From JAHEJB01 sp037969195 (lineage in GTDB: Bacteria > Bacteroidota > Rhodothermia > Rhodothermales > Rubricoccaceae), in assembly GCA_037969195.1 (NCBI GenBank), contig JBBKWZ010000265.1, positions 1-6,128 on the forward strand: a stretch of DNA of 6,128 nt. The letters run 5' to 3'. Positions 1-6,128 of this stretch are shown piece after piece. Within the stretch, counting starts at the first letter, position 1, and each line of letters starts with the position of its first letter. The translations under genes and the position numbers were made by a program. The notes under the pieces are model-generated. The model did no database searches. It saw only the letters and a list, made by a program, of their open reading frames with translations, and had not been told where the DNA came from.

Positions 1-1147
1 GGATAGACGTAGCGAAGAGGGCCAGCTCGGATTCAACGAGCGCGCGATGCATCCGACTCGTCCGGCCCGTGGATAGCACGTCATCCAGAACCGTAAATGC
101 AGCGTCGGAGAGTTCATATGTGCTTGGGCGATGAAACGCCGCGATGAACAGCGGTTGCGCCTCTTCAACCAGCGCGAATCGTCGTTCCTCCTGTTGTTCA
201 GGTTCGAGGACTGTTATCGAGGGCGGGTCAGGTTTGCGCGGGAGCCGTCCGAAATAGCGCTCGGCAAAGCGTCGTGCGTCAACCGGATCCACGTCGCCGA
301 CGATTGCAATCGTCAGATTGTTGGCCGCGTAGTAGGTGTCGAAAAAAGCCACGGCTTCCGTCCGTGAGATGCTTTGCAGATCGGCCATGTGCCCAACGGT
401 AGGCTCGCCGTACGGATGCGCTTCGTAAGCCGTATCCAGCAATCGTTCGATGAGCCGACCTTGCGCACTCGACTCGGTGCGCATCCGACGTTCTTCCATC
501 ACCACATCCCGCTCCGTATAGAACTCGCGCAGGACGGGATTCAGGAAGCGATCGCTTTCGAGCGCAAACCACAGTTCCAGTTTGTTCGACGGAAGGCTGT
601 ACATGTAGCCCGTTTGGTCGGCGGATGTGAACGCATTGAGCCCCACGGCTCCGTTTCGACTCACGAGTTTGTCGAATGCGGCTTCTTCCAACCAAACTTT
701 GGAGGAGTCGATGCGCGCCCTGAACGCGGATTCGAGTTCCGCCAGTTCGGATTCGGAATCTCCGCTTCGGCGCGCATCCCGGTACGCCAGATACGCTTCC
801 TCCTCTAATTCCAGCGCGGCAAGCTCTGCCGTGATATTTGCACTCCCGATGCTCGTTGTTCCTTTGAAGGCCATGTGTTCGAACATGTGGGCAATGCCGG
901 TCTGGCCGGATGGCTCGTTCACGCTTCCGACGTCGGCGTAAGTAAAAAACGAAACCACAGGGGCCTCGTGGCGCTCAACAACCAGGATTGTCAGCCCGTT
1001 CTCAAGGTTGATTTCGGTTACCGCTTGCTCAAAGGTTTCGAGCAACGACTGGGCACTGAGCGGCATCCCGCAAAGCCCAACAAGAATCATCGCAAGAAAT
1101 CTGCGCGGCATGGAATAAGAGAATGAACGCCTAATAAGTCGACTCAT
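1..1147 (-). CDS. Exported M16 family zinc metallopeptidase (insulinase/pitrilysin-like), C-terminus cut off by window edge
   Basis: This frame is not a complete ORF here: translating the minus strand from ATG at 1147 gives 382 residues with no stop before base 1. Residues 13-33 (MPRRFLAMILVGLCGMPLSA) look like a Sec signal peptide, cleaved near SA-Q, so the protein should act in the periplasm or outside. The inverted M16 zinc motif HMFEH is at residues 87-91 inside GIAHMFEHMAFKGT: H87 and H91 bind zinc and E90 is the catalytic base. The downstream glutamate motif ERDVVMEE is at 212-219; by alignment with pitrilysin, E219 is the likely third ligand. A charged helical insert (about 100-155) lies between the two, as in some bacterial M16B proteins. 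The segment AHPYGEPTVGHMADL (243-257) and the FFDTYYAANNLTIAIVGDV block (268-286) are also typical of the family. The start at 1147 lies one base after the M1 stop, suggesting translational coupling; ATG at 1111 is an alternative that gives a shorter signal peptide. Substrate is unknown. Most M16 proteins have two homologous halves or a partner subunit; the missing part would tell which applies. Confidence 0.93.
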   Translation of the reverse strand, partial: MSRLIRRSFSYSMPRRFLAMILVGLCGMPLSAQSLLETFEQAVTEINLENGLTILVVERHEAPVVSFFTYADVGSVNEPSGQTGIAHMFEHMAFKGTTSIGSANITAELAALELEEEAYLAYRDARRSGDSESELAELESAFRARIDSSKVWLEEAAFDKLVSRNGAVGLNAFTSADQTGYMYSLPSNKLELWFALESDRFLNPVLREFYTERDVVMEERRMRTESSAQGRLIERLLDTAYEAHPYGEPTVGHMADLQSISRTEAVAFFDTYYAANNLTIAIVGDVDPVDARRFAERYFGRLPRKPDPPSITVLEPEQQEERRFALVEEAQPLFIAAFHRPSTYELSDAAFTVLDDVLSTGRTSRMHRALVESELALFATSI

Positions 1148-1148
1148 A

Positions 1149-2906
1149 TCAGAGTGTGGAGACGGAATCCGAACTCATCAGAATGCGATGATCGGGATCG
1201 ATTTGGATGCTCGGGCGCGGACCGTTGATGCTCCCGACTCCTCCCGTCATGTTGATTCGACGGCGGGCATTTCCCCAGGCAACTTCTATTGGGAGGTCAA
1301 ACGTCTGTCCTTCTGAAAGCACGCCTTCGGGTAGCACCCATCGAAAGTTGAGTGCCGTGCCCTCCGATGTCGCTTCCAGTCGCGGCAAAACTGGCTGGCG
1401 CAGGTAGACCTCAAAAATCGCGTTAAGGTCTCTCCCACTCTCTTCCTCAAATGCAGCCTGCACGTCGTCCGTCGTGATGAAATGGTTGGCAGAGCCGTCC
1501 GTGGCGGATTCGAGAGCCGGGTCGGGATACATGATCCGCCGCATCGCTCGGAAGAATGCCTCGTCATCGTCCATCAGGAAACGCAGCGTGTGGAGAAACC
1601 AGCTACCCTTGAAGTAGATATCGCCATTGAAGCTGCCATCGGGCAGGTTGTACATCTCCTTTGTCGAACGCGATTCTCTCGGCGCGACCGGAATCACATT
1701 TGAGATTCGCTCGCGAACAGTGCCGATGTACGCGAGATATGCGGCTTCAGAGTCCTCACCATTCCGACCGGCGATGTCTTCCGCGTAAAGTGCCTCGGAG
1801 AAGTTGGCAAAGCTCTCGTGGATCCAGAAGTCATTCCAGTCAGGTGCAGTTCCGAGATTGGCCCACCACTCATGCGCCAACTCGTGGAAGTGGAGCCAGT
1901 CGAAACCGTACTCGTTGTCCTCGAACGTCGAACCATAAGCGATGAGCGATTGATGCTCCATTCCGAGGTAGGGAGTGTGGAGGACCTTGTACCCGTCTGC
2001 GCGAAAGCCGTAGGGACCATACATGCGCTCCAGAAAGTTGATCGCGTCGAGGAATCCGGAGAGCTGCCGGCGGGCCTCGGCGCGCTTTTCGGGTAGAACG
2101 TAAAAGGTCACCGGCATCGTGTAGTCGTAAGGACTCTGATACGTCGCGGTCACTTCTTCGTAAGGCCCAACGCCAAATGACACGCCGTAGTTATTGATCG
2201 GCGTGGAGACGAACCATTTCTCGGTTGCGGTGCCGTCTCCGTTGTCCGTGCGGCCCTCGTAGTGGCCGTTCGAGATCGCCCGGAGATTTGCGGGCACGGT
2301 TAACGAGATGCGCATGGAGTCGGGCTCATCCGAAGGGTGATCCTTCACTGGCCACCAGATGTCCGCTCCTTCTCCCTGACAGGAGACGGCAATCCAGGGT
2401 TGGCCATCGGCTGTTTCGGCCCAAGTGAAGCCGCCGTCCCATGGAGGGCGGGCGGCTTCGATGGGTTCGCCTCCATATCGCACTTTGATCGAAACCTGGT
2501 CTCCCGCTTGGTACGTTTCGTCCAGTTCGATGAGGAGGAAGCCATCACCTCGCTCGAACGATAGGGGCCTGGAATCCGTAACGCAGCTAGTGCCATCTGG
2601 ACAGAGTTCCGGTCCGGCCCTTTCTACTCCGCGTACAGTCAACTGGTCATCCAGATCGAGAACAATCATATCGGTCCGTCCGACGATCTGTGCTTCGACC
2701 GTCAGGCTTCCCTCAATGGAATGATCTCCCGGCTGAAGGACCAGATCCAAGTCATAAAACGTCACATCATACGTCGCCTGTTCGGTTCCCAACGGGCCGC
2801 CCGACGTATTGTTGGATTCACCGTACTGTGCGGAGGCGGGGACCGAAAACAGGCCGTACAAAACAGCCGTCGCGACTACAAAAAGGCGCATCAGGGAAGG
2901 GGTCAT
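1149..2906 (-). CDS. Exported M1 family zinc metallopeptidase (aminopeptidase N-like), complete
   Basis: This 585-residue protein hydrolyses peptides from the N-terminus if it behaves like its family. Residues 1-26 form a signal peptide (hydrophobic MRLFVVATAVLYGLF, then ASA before Q27), so it should be periplasmic or secreted. An N-terminal beta domain (about 45-250) is followed by the catalytic domain. The zinc motif is HELAH (341-345) with the third ligand E364 in WIHESFANFSEALY, exactly the HEXXH-X18-E spacing of M1. The exopeptidase motif usually written GAMEN is LGMEH (314-318), which keeps E317, the residue that holds the substrate amino group. Y431 in IYFKGSWFLHTLR matches the transition-state tyrosine. 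C102 and C108 (CPDGTSC) could form a small disulfide loop, as expected outside the cytosol. The C-terminus (about 505-585) is a short beta domain; the large helical ERAP-type domain is absent, so this is a compact M1. It is the first gene of a pair with the M16 peptidase. No Shine-Dalgarno precedes ATG 2906. The exact substrate is not predictable. Confidence 0.95.
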   Translation of the reverse strand: MTPSLMRLFVVATAVLYGLFSVPASAQYGESNNTSGGPLGTEQATYDVTFYDLDLVLQPGDHSIEGSLTVEAQIVGRTDMIVLDLDDQLTVRGVERAGPELCPDGTSCVTDSRPLSFERGDGFLLIELDETYQAGDQVSIKVRYGGEPIEAARPPWDGGFTWAETADGQPWIAVSCQGEGADIWWPVKDHPSDEPDSMRISLTVPANLRAISNGHYEGRTDNGDGTATEKWFVSTPINNYGVSFGVGPYEEVTATYQSPYDYTMPVTFYVLPEKRAEARRQLSGFLDAINFLERMYGPYGFRADGYKVLHTPYLGMEHQSLIAYGSTFEDNEYGFDWLHFHELAHEWWANLGTAPDWNDFWIHESFANFSEALYAEDIAGRNGEDSEAAYLAYIGTVRERISNVIPVAPRESRSTKEMYNLPDGSFNGDIYFKGSWFLHTLRFLMDDDEAFFRAMRRIMYPDPALESATDGSANHFITTDDVQAAFEEESGRDLNAIFEVYLRQPVLPRLEATSEGTALNFRWVLPEGVLSEGQTFDLPIEVAWGNARRRINMTGGVGSINGPRPSIQIDPDHRILMSSDSVSTL

Positions 2907-2983
2907 GGATGATTTTCAAGATACAACGCAGCCTCGGCGATCTGCTTTCCGGCTTATCCTTCTCCCCCCACGGCATCGTCATC
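2907..2983. promoter_or_regulatory. Short divergent intergenic region between the M1 peptidase and lpxR-like genes
   Basis: This 77-base gap separates the divergent starts of the M1 peptidase (ATG ending at 2906, minus) and the LpxR-like gene (ATG at 2984, plus). By position it should hold the M1-M16 operon promoter and, unless transcription starts inside the M1 coding region, the lpxR-like promoter too. The most AT-rich part is 2909-2925, close to the M1 start. I see no convincing -35/-10 pair, operator palindrome or terminator, so the assignment rests on gene orientation only. If the lpxR-like gene instead starts at ATG 2909, the gap shrinks to two bases and the promoters must overlap coding sequence. 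Confidence 0.4.
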
Positions 2984-3868
2984 ATGCGGAAGTCCATCGT
3001 CTTTCTTTTCGGCATTTCAATTTGCTCCAGCGGGTGGGCGCAGTCGGTCTCCGGCCTACACATGCGCGTCGACAACGACTTCTTCGCGTTTCGTGTTGGT
3101 CGGCGGGCCTTAGATTTTGACTACACGTCCGGGCTTGAGTTTGAGGTAGAATTCGATGGTGCACCTTCCTGGATGTCCTGGCCAGTAGCGCCCAACAGAG
3201 ATGACGTCACTCTCGGACTTTCGCTGGGTCAGCAGATCTATACGCCGCGCAGTAGGGGCCAACGGGAATCGCCTGGAGAGCGGCCGTTTGCAGGATGGCT
3301 GTACGTTGCTGCATCGGTCGAATCAGAAACGGCCAGCACTACCAGAGCGGCAAGTATTTCAGTAGGAGTGACGGGGCCCCCTGCTCTTGCCGAACAAACC
3401 CAAAGCAGTTTGCACAATCTTCTGGGCTCCTATGAGGTGACGGGCTGGGAGAACCAGCTTCCGTTCGAACCGGGTTTTGCTTTGCGCTATGAGATAGCCC
3501 GGCGTTTCCACCTAACCCAGAACGATAACTTCGATGTAGAAGTCCGTTCAGGCGTTGGTATAGGACTGGGAACGATTTGGAGCGGGACGAGCAGCGAGGC
3601 AGACCTCGTGGTGCGGAGCGGCAAGTTCGCGGTTTTTGGTGGCGTTCGCGGGGAGTGGATCTGGCGCAACGAATTTCTCGATGGCACCGCATTCCGGGAG
3701 AGCGACAGCGCGGAGAAAATTCCTATAGTCGGACAGCTCGAGTTTGGCGCCCACCTTCGTATCGGCAGGTTTGGCGTAGCCGCCCGCTTCATCACCCGAA
3801 GCCGCGAGTACGACGGCCAACCGAACTCGCACCAGTACGGATCGCTCACCACGTCCCTTTACTTCTGA
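2984..3868 (+). CDS. LpxR family (DUF2219) outer-membrane lipid A deacylase-like protein
   Basis: The 294-residue product matches the LpxR family, outer-membrane beta-barrels that remove the 3'-linked acyloxyacyl group from lipid A in Salmonella and relatives. Residues 1-20 are a signal peptide (FLFGISICSSGWAQ). Family blocks follow in order: VDNDFFAF (29-36) with the conserved Asn-Asp pair N31/D32; DYTSGLEFEVEF (46-57) with T48; LGQQIYTP (81-88); ERPFAGWLY (99-107); and SSLHNLLGSYEVTGWENQL (141-159), where H144 fits the catalytic histidine. The rest alternates like barrel strands and ends YGSLTTSLYF, a C-terminal aromatic beta-signal for BAM insertion. Length is near the roughly 300-320 usual for the family. 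The frame stays open back to 2690, but ATG 2984 is chosen because it puts the signal peptide at the N-terminus; ATG 2909 has an SD-like GGGAAGGGG before it but would add 25 residues. It diverges from the peptidase operon and converges on metG. Activity is inferred from motifs; the lipid substrate in this organism is unknown. Confidence 0.85.
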   Translation: MRKSIVFLFGISICSSGWAQSVSGLHMRVDNDFFAFRVGRRALDFDYTSGLEFEVEFDGAPSWMSWPVAPNRDDVTLGLSLGQQIYTPRSRGQRESPGERPFAGWLYVAASVESETASTTRAASISVGVTGPPALAEQTQSSLHNLLGSYEVTGWENQLPFEPGFALRYEIARRFHLTQNDNFDVEVRSGVGIGLGTIWSGTSSEADLVVRSGKFAVFGGVRGEWIWRNEFLDGTAFRESDSAEKIPIVGQLEFGAHLRIGRFGVAARFITRSREYDGQPNSHQYGSLTTSLYF

Positions 3869-3871
3869 GGG

Positions 3872-6007
3872 CTATTTAACGGTGCTCCCCGGCTCACCTT
3901 CCGTAAATACGGGCAGGAAACTGCCATCCCGGTTCTCTGCGAAGAGAAGCATGCCTTGACTATCCAGACCGCGGATGTTGCGCGGCGCGAGGTTCGCCAC
4001 CACGATTACATGCTTGCCGATGAGATCTTTCGGCTCGACGTGCCCACGGACACCGGCCAGAACCTGTCGCTGCTCGAACCCGAGGTCGATATCCAGGCGC
4101 AGGAGTTTATCTGCGTTGGGATGCGGCTCGGCCACAAGCACCTTGCCCGCGCGAAAATCGAGCTTCGCAAAATCGTCGAATGTGATCGTGTCGGCAATGG
4201 GGGCATACGGAAGGGCCTCTACCACCTCTGGCACGGCTTCCTCTTCCTCGGCGGACTTCGCGGCGCGATCCTCGAGCAAGGCACGCTGGGCATCCACCGC
4301 CTCGTCTTCGATTTTCTCGAAAAGGATCGCGGGTTCGCCCAGTACATGCCATGCGGAGAGCAAGCGGAATCCGGCGTCCTCCCACATGATTGGCGCTTCT
4401 GTTCCACCTGGCATGCTCGATCGAACACCCGCCAGATTCAGCATTCTCCTCAGTTGCCCGGCGCTGTGTGGGAGGATCGGGTCCATCAGCACGGCCAGCG
4501 AGGCGCATAACTGAAGCGAGACGTGGATCGTGTTGGCACATTTCTGCGGATCGGTTTCGCGCGCATGCCAGGGCTCCGAGTCGTTGAAATACTTGTTGCC
4601 CAATCGTGCCACCGCCATCGTTTCCTGCACTGCTTCCCGCATCCTGAACTGTTCGTACGCTGCACCGATCCGGTCAGGATAGTTCTCAAGTTCGTGCAGC
4701 ACAGCTTGGTCCTCCTCGCTCGGGTCCACCAACGGTGGAACCATGTTGTCCGAGAAACGCTGCACGAAAGACAATGCCCGATTCACAAAGTTGCCGAGCA
4801 CATCAGCAAGCTCGCCGTTAACCCGCGCCTGGAAATCAGCCCAGGAAAAATCTGTGTCCTTGGTTTCGGGAAGAGAGACGGCCAGACCGTAGCGCAATAC
4901 ATCGGCTGGAAACACGTCGAGTGCTTCATGAAGCCACACGGCCCATCCCCTACTTGTCGAGAGTTTCTTCCCTTCCAGATTCAAAAACTCATTGGCAGGT
5001 ACGTTCGCCGGAAGCGTCCATTGCGGCCCTTCCGCGTCGGCGTCGTTGTGTGCCATCAACAGCGCCGGGAAGATCAGCGTGTGGAAGACGATGTTGTCCT
5101 TACCGATGAAATGCAGAAGTTCCGGCACTGTGCCATCCTCATGGATTTGCCAGTAGCGCCGCCACAATTCAGGGTCGCCCTGCTGCGCGGCCCATTCCTT
5201 GGTCGCCGAGATATAACCAATGGGCGCATCAAACCAGACGTAGAGAACCTTCCCTTCCGTGTCGCCGCCAACATCTGGAGGGACGGGCACGCCCCAGGGG
5301 AGATCGCGCGTCATCGCACGATCTGCGAGACCATCGTTAAACCAGCTACCAATCTGTCCGCGCACATTCGGCTTCCAATCCGTCTTGCCAAGAATCCACG
5401 CCTCCAGCTTTGGTTGGAGATCACCCAATGGCAAGTACCAATGGGTCGTAGCACGTTTAATCGGCTCAGCACCAGAAACTGCGCTCTTTGGGTTGATCAA
5501 GTCGGAGGGCGAGAGCGACGAGCCGCAGTTCTCGCACTGGTCGCCGTACGCGTCTTCGTAGCCGCAAATCGGGCACGTCCCGCGCACGAACCGATCCGCA
5601 AGAAAAAGCTGGGCTTCCGGGTCGAAGAGTTGCTGTTTCGTCTTTCGGCTGAATGCCCGCGCGCGTTCCAGCGTTAAGAAAAAGTCCTGACTGGTCTGTC
5701 TGTGGGTTTCCGAGGACGTGCGTCCGTAGTAGTCAAATGCAATCCCCAACCCCGCAAACGCGCTTTCGATTTGTGCGTGGTAGCGGTCGACGATGGCCTT
5801 CGGCTCTACGCCCTCCTCCATCGCACGCATGTAAATGGCCGCGCCGTGCTCGTCGGAGCCGCAGATGAAGGCGACGTCACTGCCCCGCAGTCGCTGGTAC
5901 CGCACATACATGTCCGGCGGTAGATACGCGCCCGCAATGTGACCGATGTGGAGTGGACCGTTGGCGTACGGCAGCGCCGCGGTGACAAGAATGGGCGTGG
6001 TGGCCAT
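3872..6007 (-). CDS. metG: Methionine--tRNA ligase with C-terminal tRNA-binding domain
   Basis: This 711-residue cytosolic enzyme charges tRNA-Met and initiator tRNA with methionine using ATP. The Rossmann fold opens with LVTAALPYANGPLHIGH, with the HIGH motif at residues 20-23, followed by FICGSDEHG (48-55). A single zinc knuckle uses C145, C148, C158 and C161 (CPICGY...CENCG), the same spacing as the E. coli enzyme. VLYVWFDAPIGY (254-265) and HFIGKDNIVFHT (299-310) are methionine and adenylate-site segments. The KMSKS loop is KLSTS (348-352), followed by RGWAVW. The anticodon-binding helical domain runs from about 385 to 560 (ADVLGNFVNRALSF at 401-414). An acidic linker (about 575-605, with a run of Glu at 587-590) leads to a Trbp111/EMAP-type OB-fold domain at about 607-711 (FDDFAKLDFRAGKV, NLAPRNIRGLDSQGML), which usually supports dimerisation and tRNA affinity. 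The start is at the family-typical position, without a Shine-Dalgarno. Its 3' end faces the lpxR-like gene three bases away. Confidence 0.98.
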   Translation of the reverse strand: MATTPILVTAALPYANGPLHIGHIAGAYLPPDMYVRYQRLRGSDVAFICGSDEHGAAIYMRAMEEGVEPKAIVDRYHAQIESAFAGLGIAFDYYGRTSSETHRQTSQDFFLTLERARAFSRKTKQQLFDPEAQLFLADRFVRGTCPICGYEDAYGDQCENCGSSLSPSDLINPKSAVSGAEPIKRATTHWYLPLGDLQPKLEAWILGKTDWKPNVRGQIGSWFNDGLADRAMTRDLPWGVPVPPDVGGDTEGKVLYVWFDAPIGYISATKEWAAQQGDPELWRRYWQIHEDGTVPELLHFIGKDNIVFHTLIFPALLMAHNDADAEGPQWTLPANVPANEFLNLEGKKLSTSRGWAVWLHEALDVFPADVLRYGLAVSLPETKDTDFSWADFQARVNGELADVLGNFVNRALSFVQRFSDNMVPPLVDPSEEDQAVLHELENYPDRIGAAYEQFRMREAVQETMAVARLGNKYFNDSEPWHARETDPQKCANTIHVSLQLCASLAVLMDPILPHSAGQLRRMLNLAGVRSSMPGGTEAPIMWEDAGFRLLSAWHVLGEPAILFEKIEDEAVDAQRALLEDRAAKSAEEEEAVPEVVEALPYAPIADTITFDDFAKLDFRAGKVLVAEPHPNADKLLRLDIDLGFEQRQVLAGVRGHVEPKDLIGKHVIVVANLAPRNIRGLDSQGMLLFAENRDGSFLPVFTEGEPGSTVK

Positions 6008-6128
6008 GTAGCGTCGGTGGGGTGAGGGCGAAAACTACGGCGATACGCTGCCGCGGACGGTGGAATCAACGTGGAGGCGGAATGACGCTGCGCAAACCGC
6101 CCGAAACACATCCTCCGTCTTCCGCTGC
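6008..6128. other. metG leader and right-edge sequence without a supported gene
   Basis: This stretch must carry the 5' leader of metG and perhaps its promoter. No T-box-like or other recognisable leader structure is visible, although the region is cut off at 121 bases. On the minus strand one frame is open from the right edge to a TAG near 6034 (reading QRKTEDVFRAVCAASF and on), so it could be the tail of an upstream gene, but nothing identifies it. On the plus strand an ATG at 6082 follows GGAGGCGGA and stays open for 15 codons to the edge, so it could be a divergent gene start. Neither can be decided from this window. Confidence 0.3.

Noticed and set aside
374..941. Overlapping plus-strand frames of 144 and 104 codons opposite the M16 gene.
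   Set aside because: The minus strand here encodes the M16 zinc motif and continuous family-like sequence, so these are shadows of that gene.
2690..2983. Ninety-eight in-frame codons upstream of the lpxR-like start.
   Set aside because: Most lie antisense to the M1 N-terminus and give a basic, low-complexity translation with no domain. A signal peptide starting at 2984 would be buried by this extension.
3901..3912. A small inverted repeat CCGTAAATACGG near the metG 3' end.
   Set aside because: The stem is four to five pairs with almost no loop, and it lies within coding sequence without a following T-run.
3933..3948. A hairpin with a 6-base stem (TTCTCT/AGAGAA) and GCGA loop, 65 bases past the lpxR-like stop.
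   Set aside because: It has no T-run on either side, is only six pairs long, and encodes the conserved LFAENRDG segment of MetRS, so chance is the simplest explanation.
4523..5677. A 384-codon open frame on the plus strand, antisense to metG.
   Set aside because: It lies wholly opposite a strongly conserved metG, and its translation shows no recognisable domain or coherent hydrophobic pattern. Long antisense frames are common in GC-rich coding DNA.
6029..6038. TAGTTTTCG on the minus strand upstream of metG, close to the Bacteroidota -7 element TAnnTTTG.
   Set aside because: The last base does not match, and no TTTG-type element lies at the expected upstream distance, so a promoter call is not supported.
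1..6128. Search for CRISPR arrays, tRNAs, insertion-sequence ends, tandem repeats, toxin-antitoxin or defence genes.
   Set aside because: None is visible. Nearly all of the window is explained by four ordinary protein-coding genes.

Overview
The window comes from the chromosome of a Gram-negative bacterium with moderately high GC (about 57 percent by eye). Two things point to an outer membrane: a lipid A deacylase (LpxR) family outer-membrane barrel, and two exported zinc peptidases with standard Sec signal peptides. The methionyl-tRNA synthetase has a Bacteroidota/Rhodothermota style: an HIAGAYLPPDMYVRY segment after the HIGH motif, KLSTSRGWAVW in place of the usual KMSKS loop, and a C-terminal tRNA-binding domain. 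None of the chosen starts has a clear Shine-Dalgarno sequence, which also fits that group. My best guess is a Rhodothermales-like lineage; this is inference, not a taxonomic call.

Layout. Positions 1-1147 (minus) hold the N-terminal 382 residues of an exported M16 peptidase that runs off the left edge. One base upstream of it, 1149-2906 (minus) encodes a complete exported M1 aminopeptidase-like protein. The two are almost certainly one operon, M1 first. A divergent gap of about 77 bases (2907-2983) separates M1 from a plus-strand LpxR/DUF2219 family gene at 2984-3868. That gene converges on metG (3872-6007, minus) with only three bases between the stop codons. The last 121 bases (6008-6128) are the metG leader, with no gene I can support beyond a weak possible start at 6082.

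The left three genes act in the envelope or periplasm: two secreted metallopeptidases, plausibly for peptide turnover or scavenging, and a barrel enzyme predicted to trim lipid A acyl chains. metG is cytosolic housekeeping and probably only a neighbour. The window is densely coding. I see no tRNA, rRNA, CRISPR array, insertion sequence, direct repeat array or other sign of a mobile island. I found no convincing undescribed system; the points worth a second look are gene pairing, start choice and substitutions in catalytic motifs.
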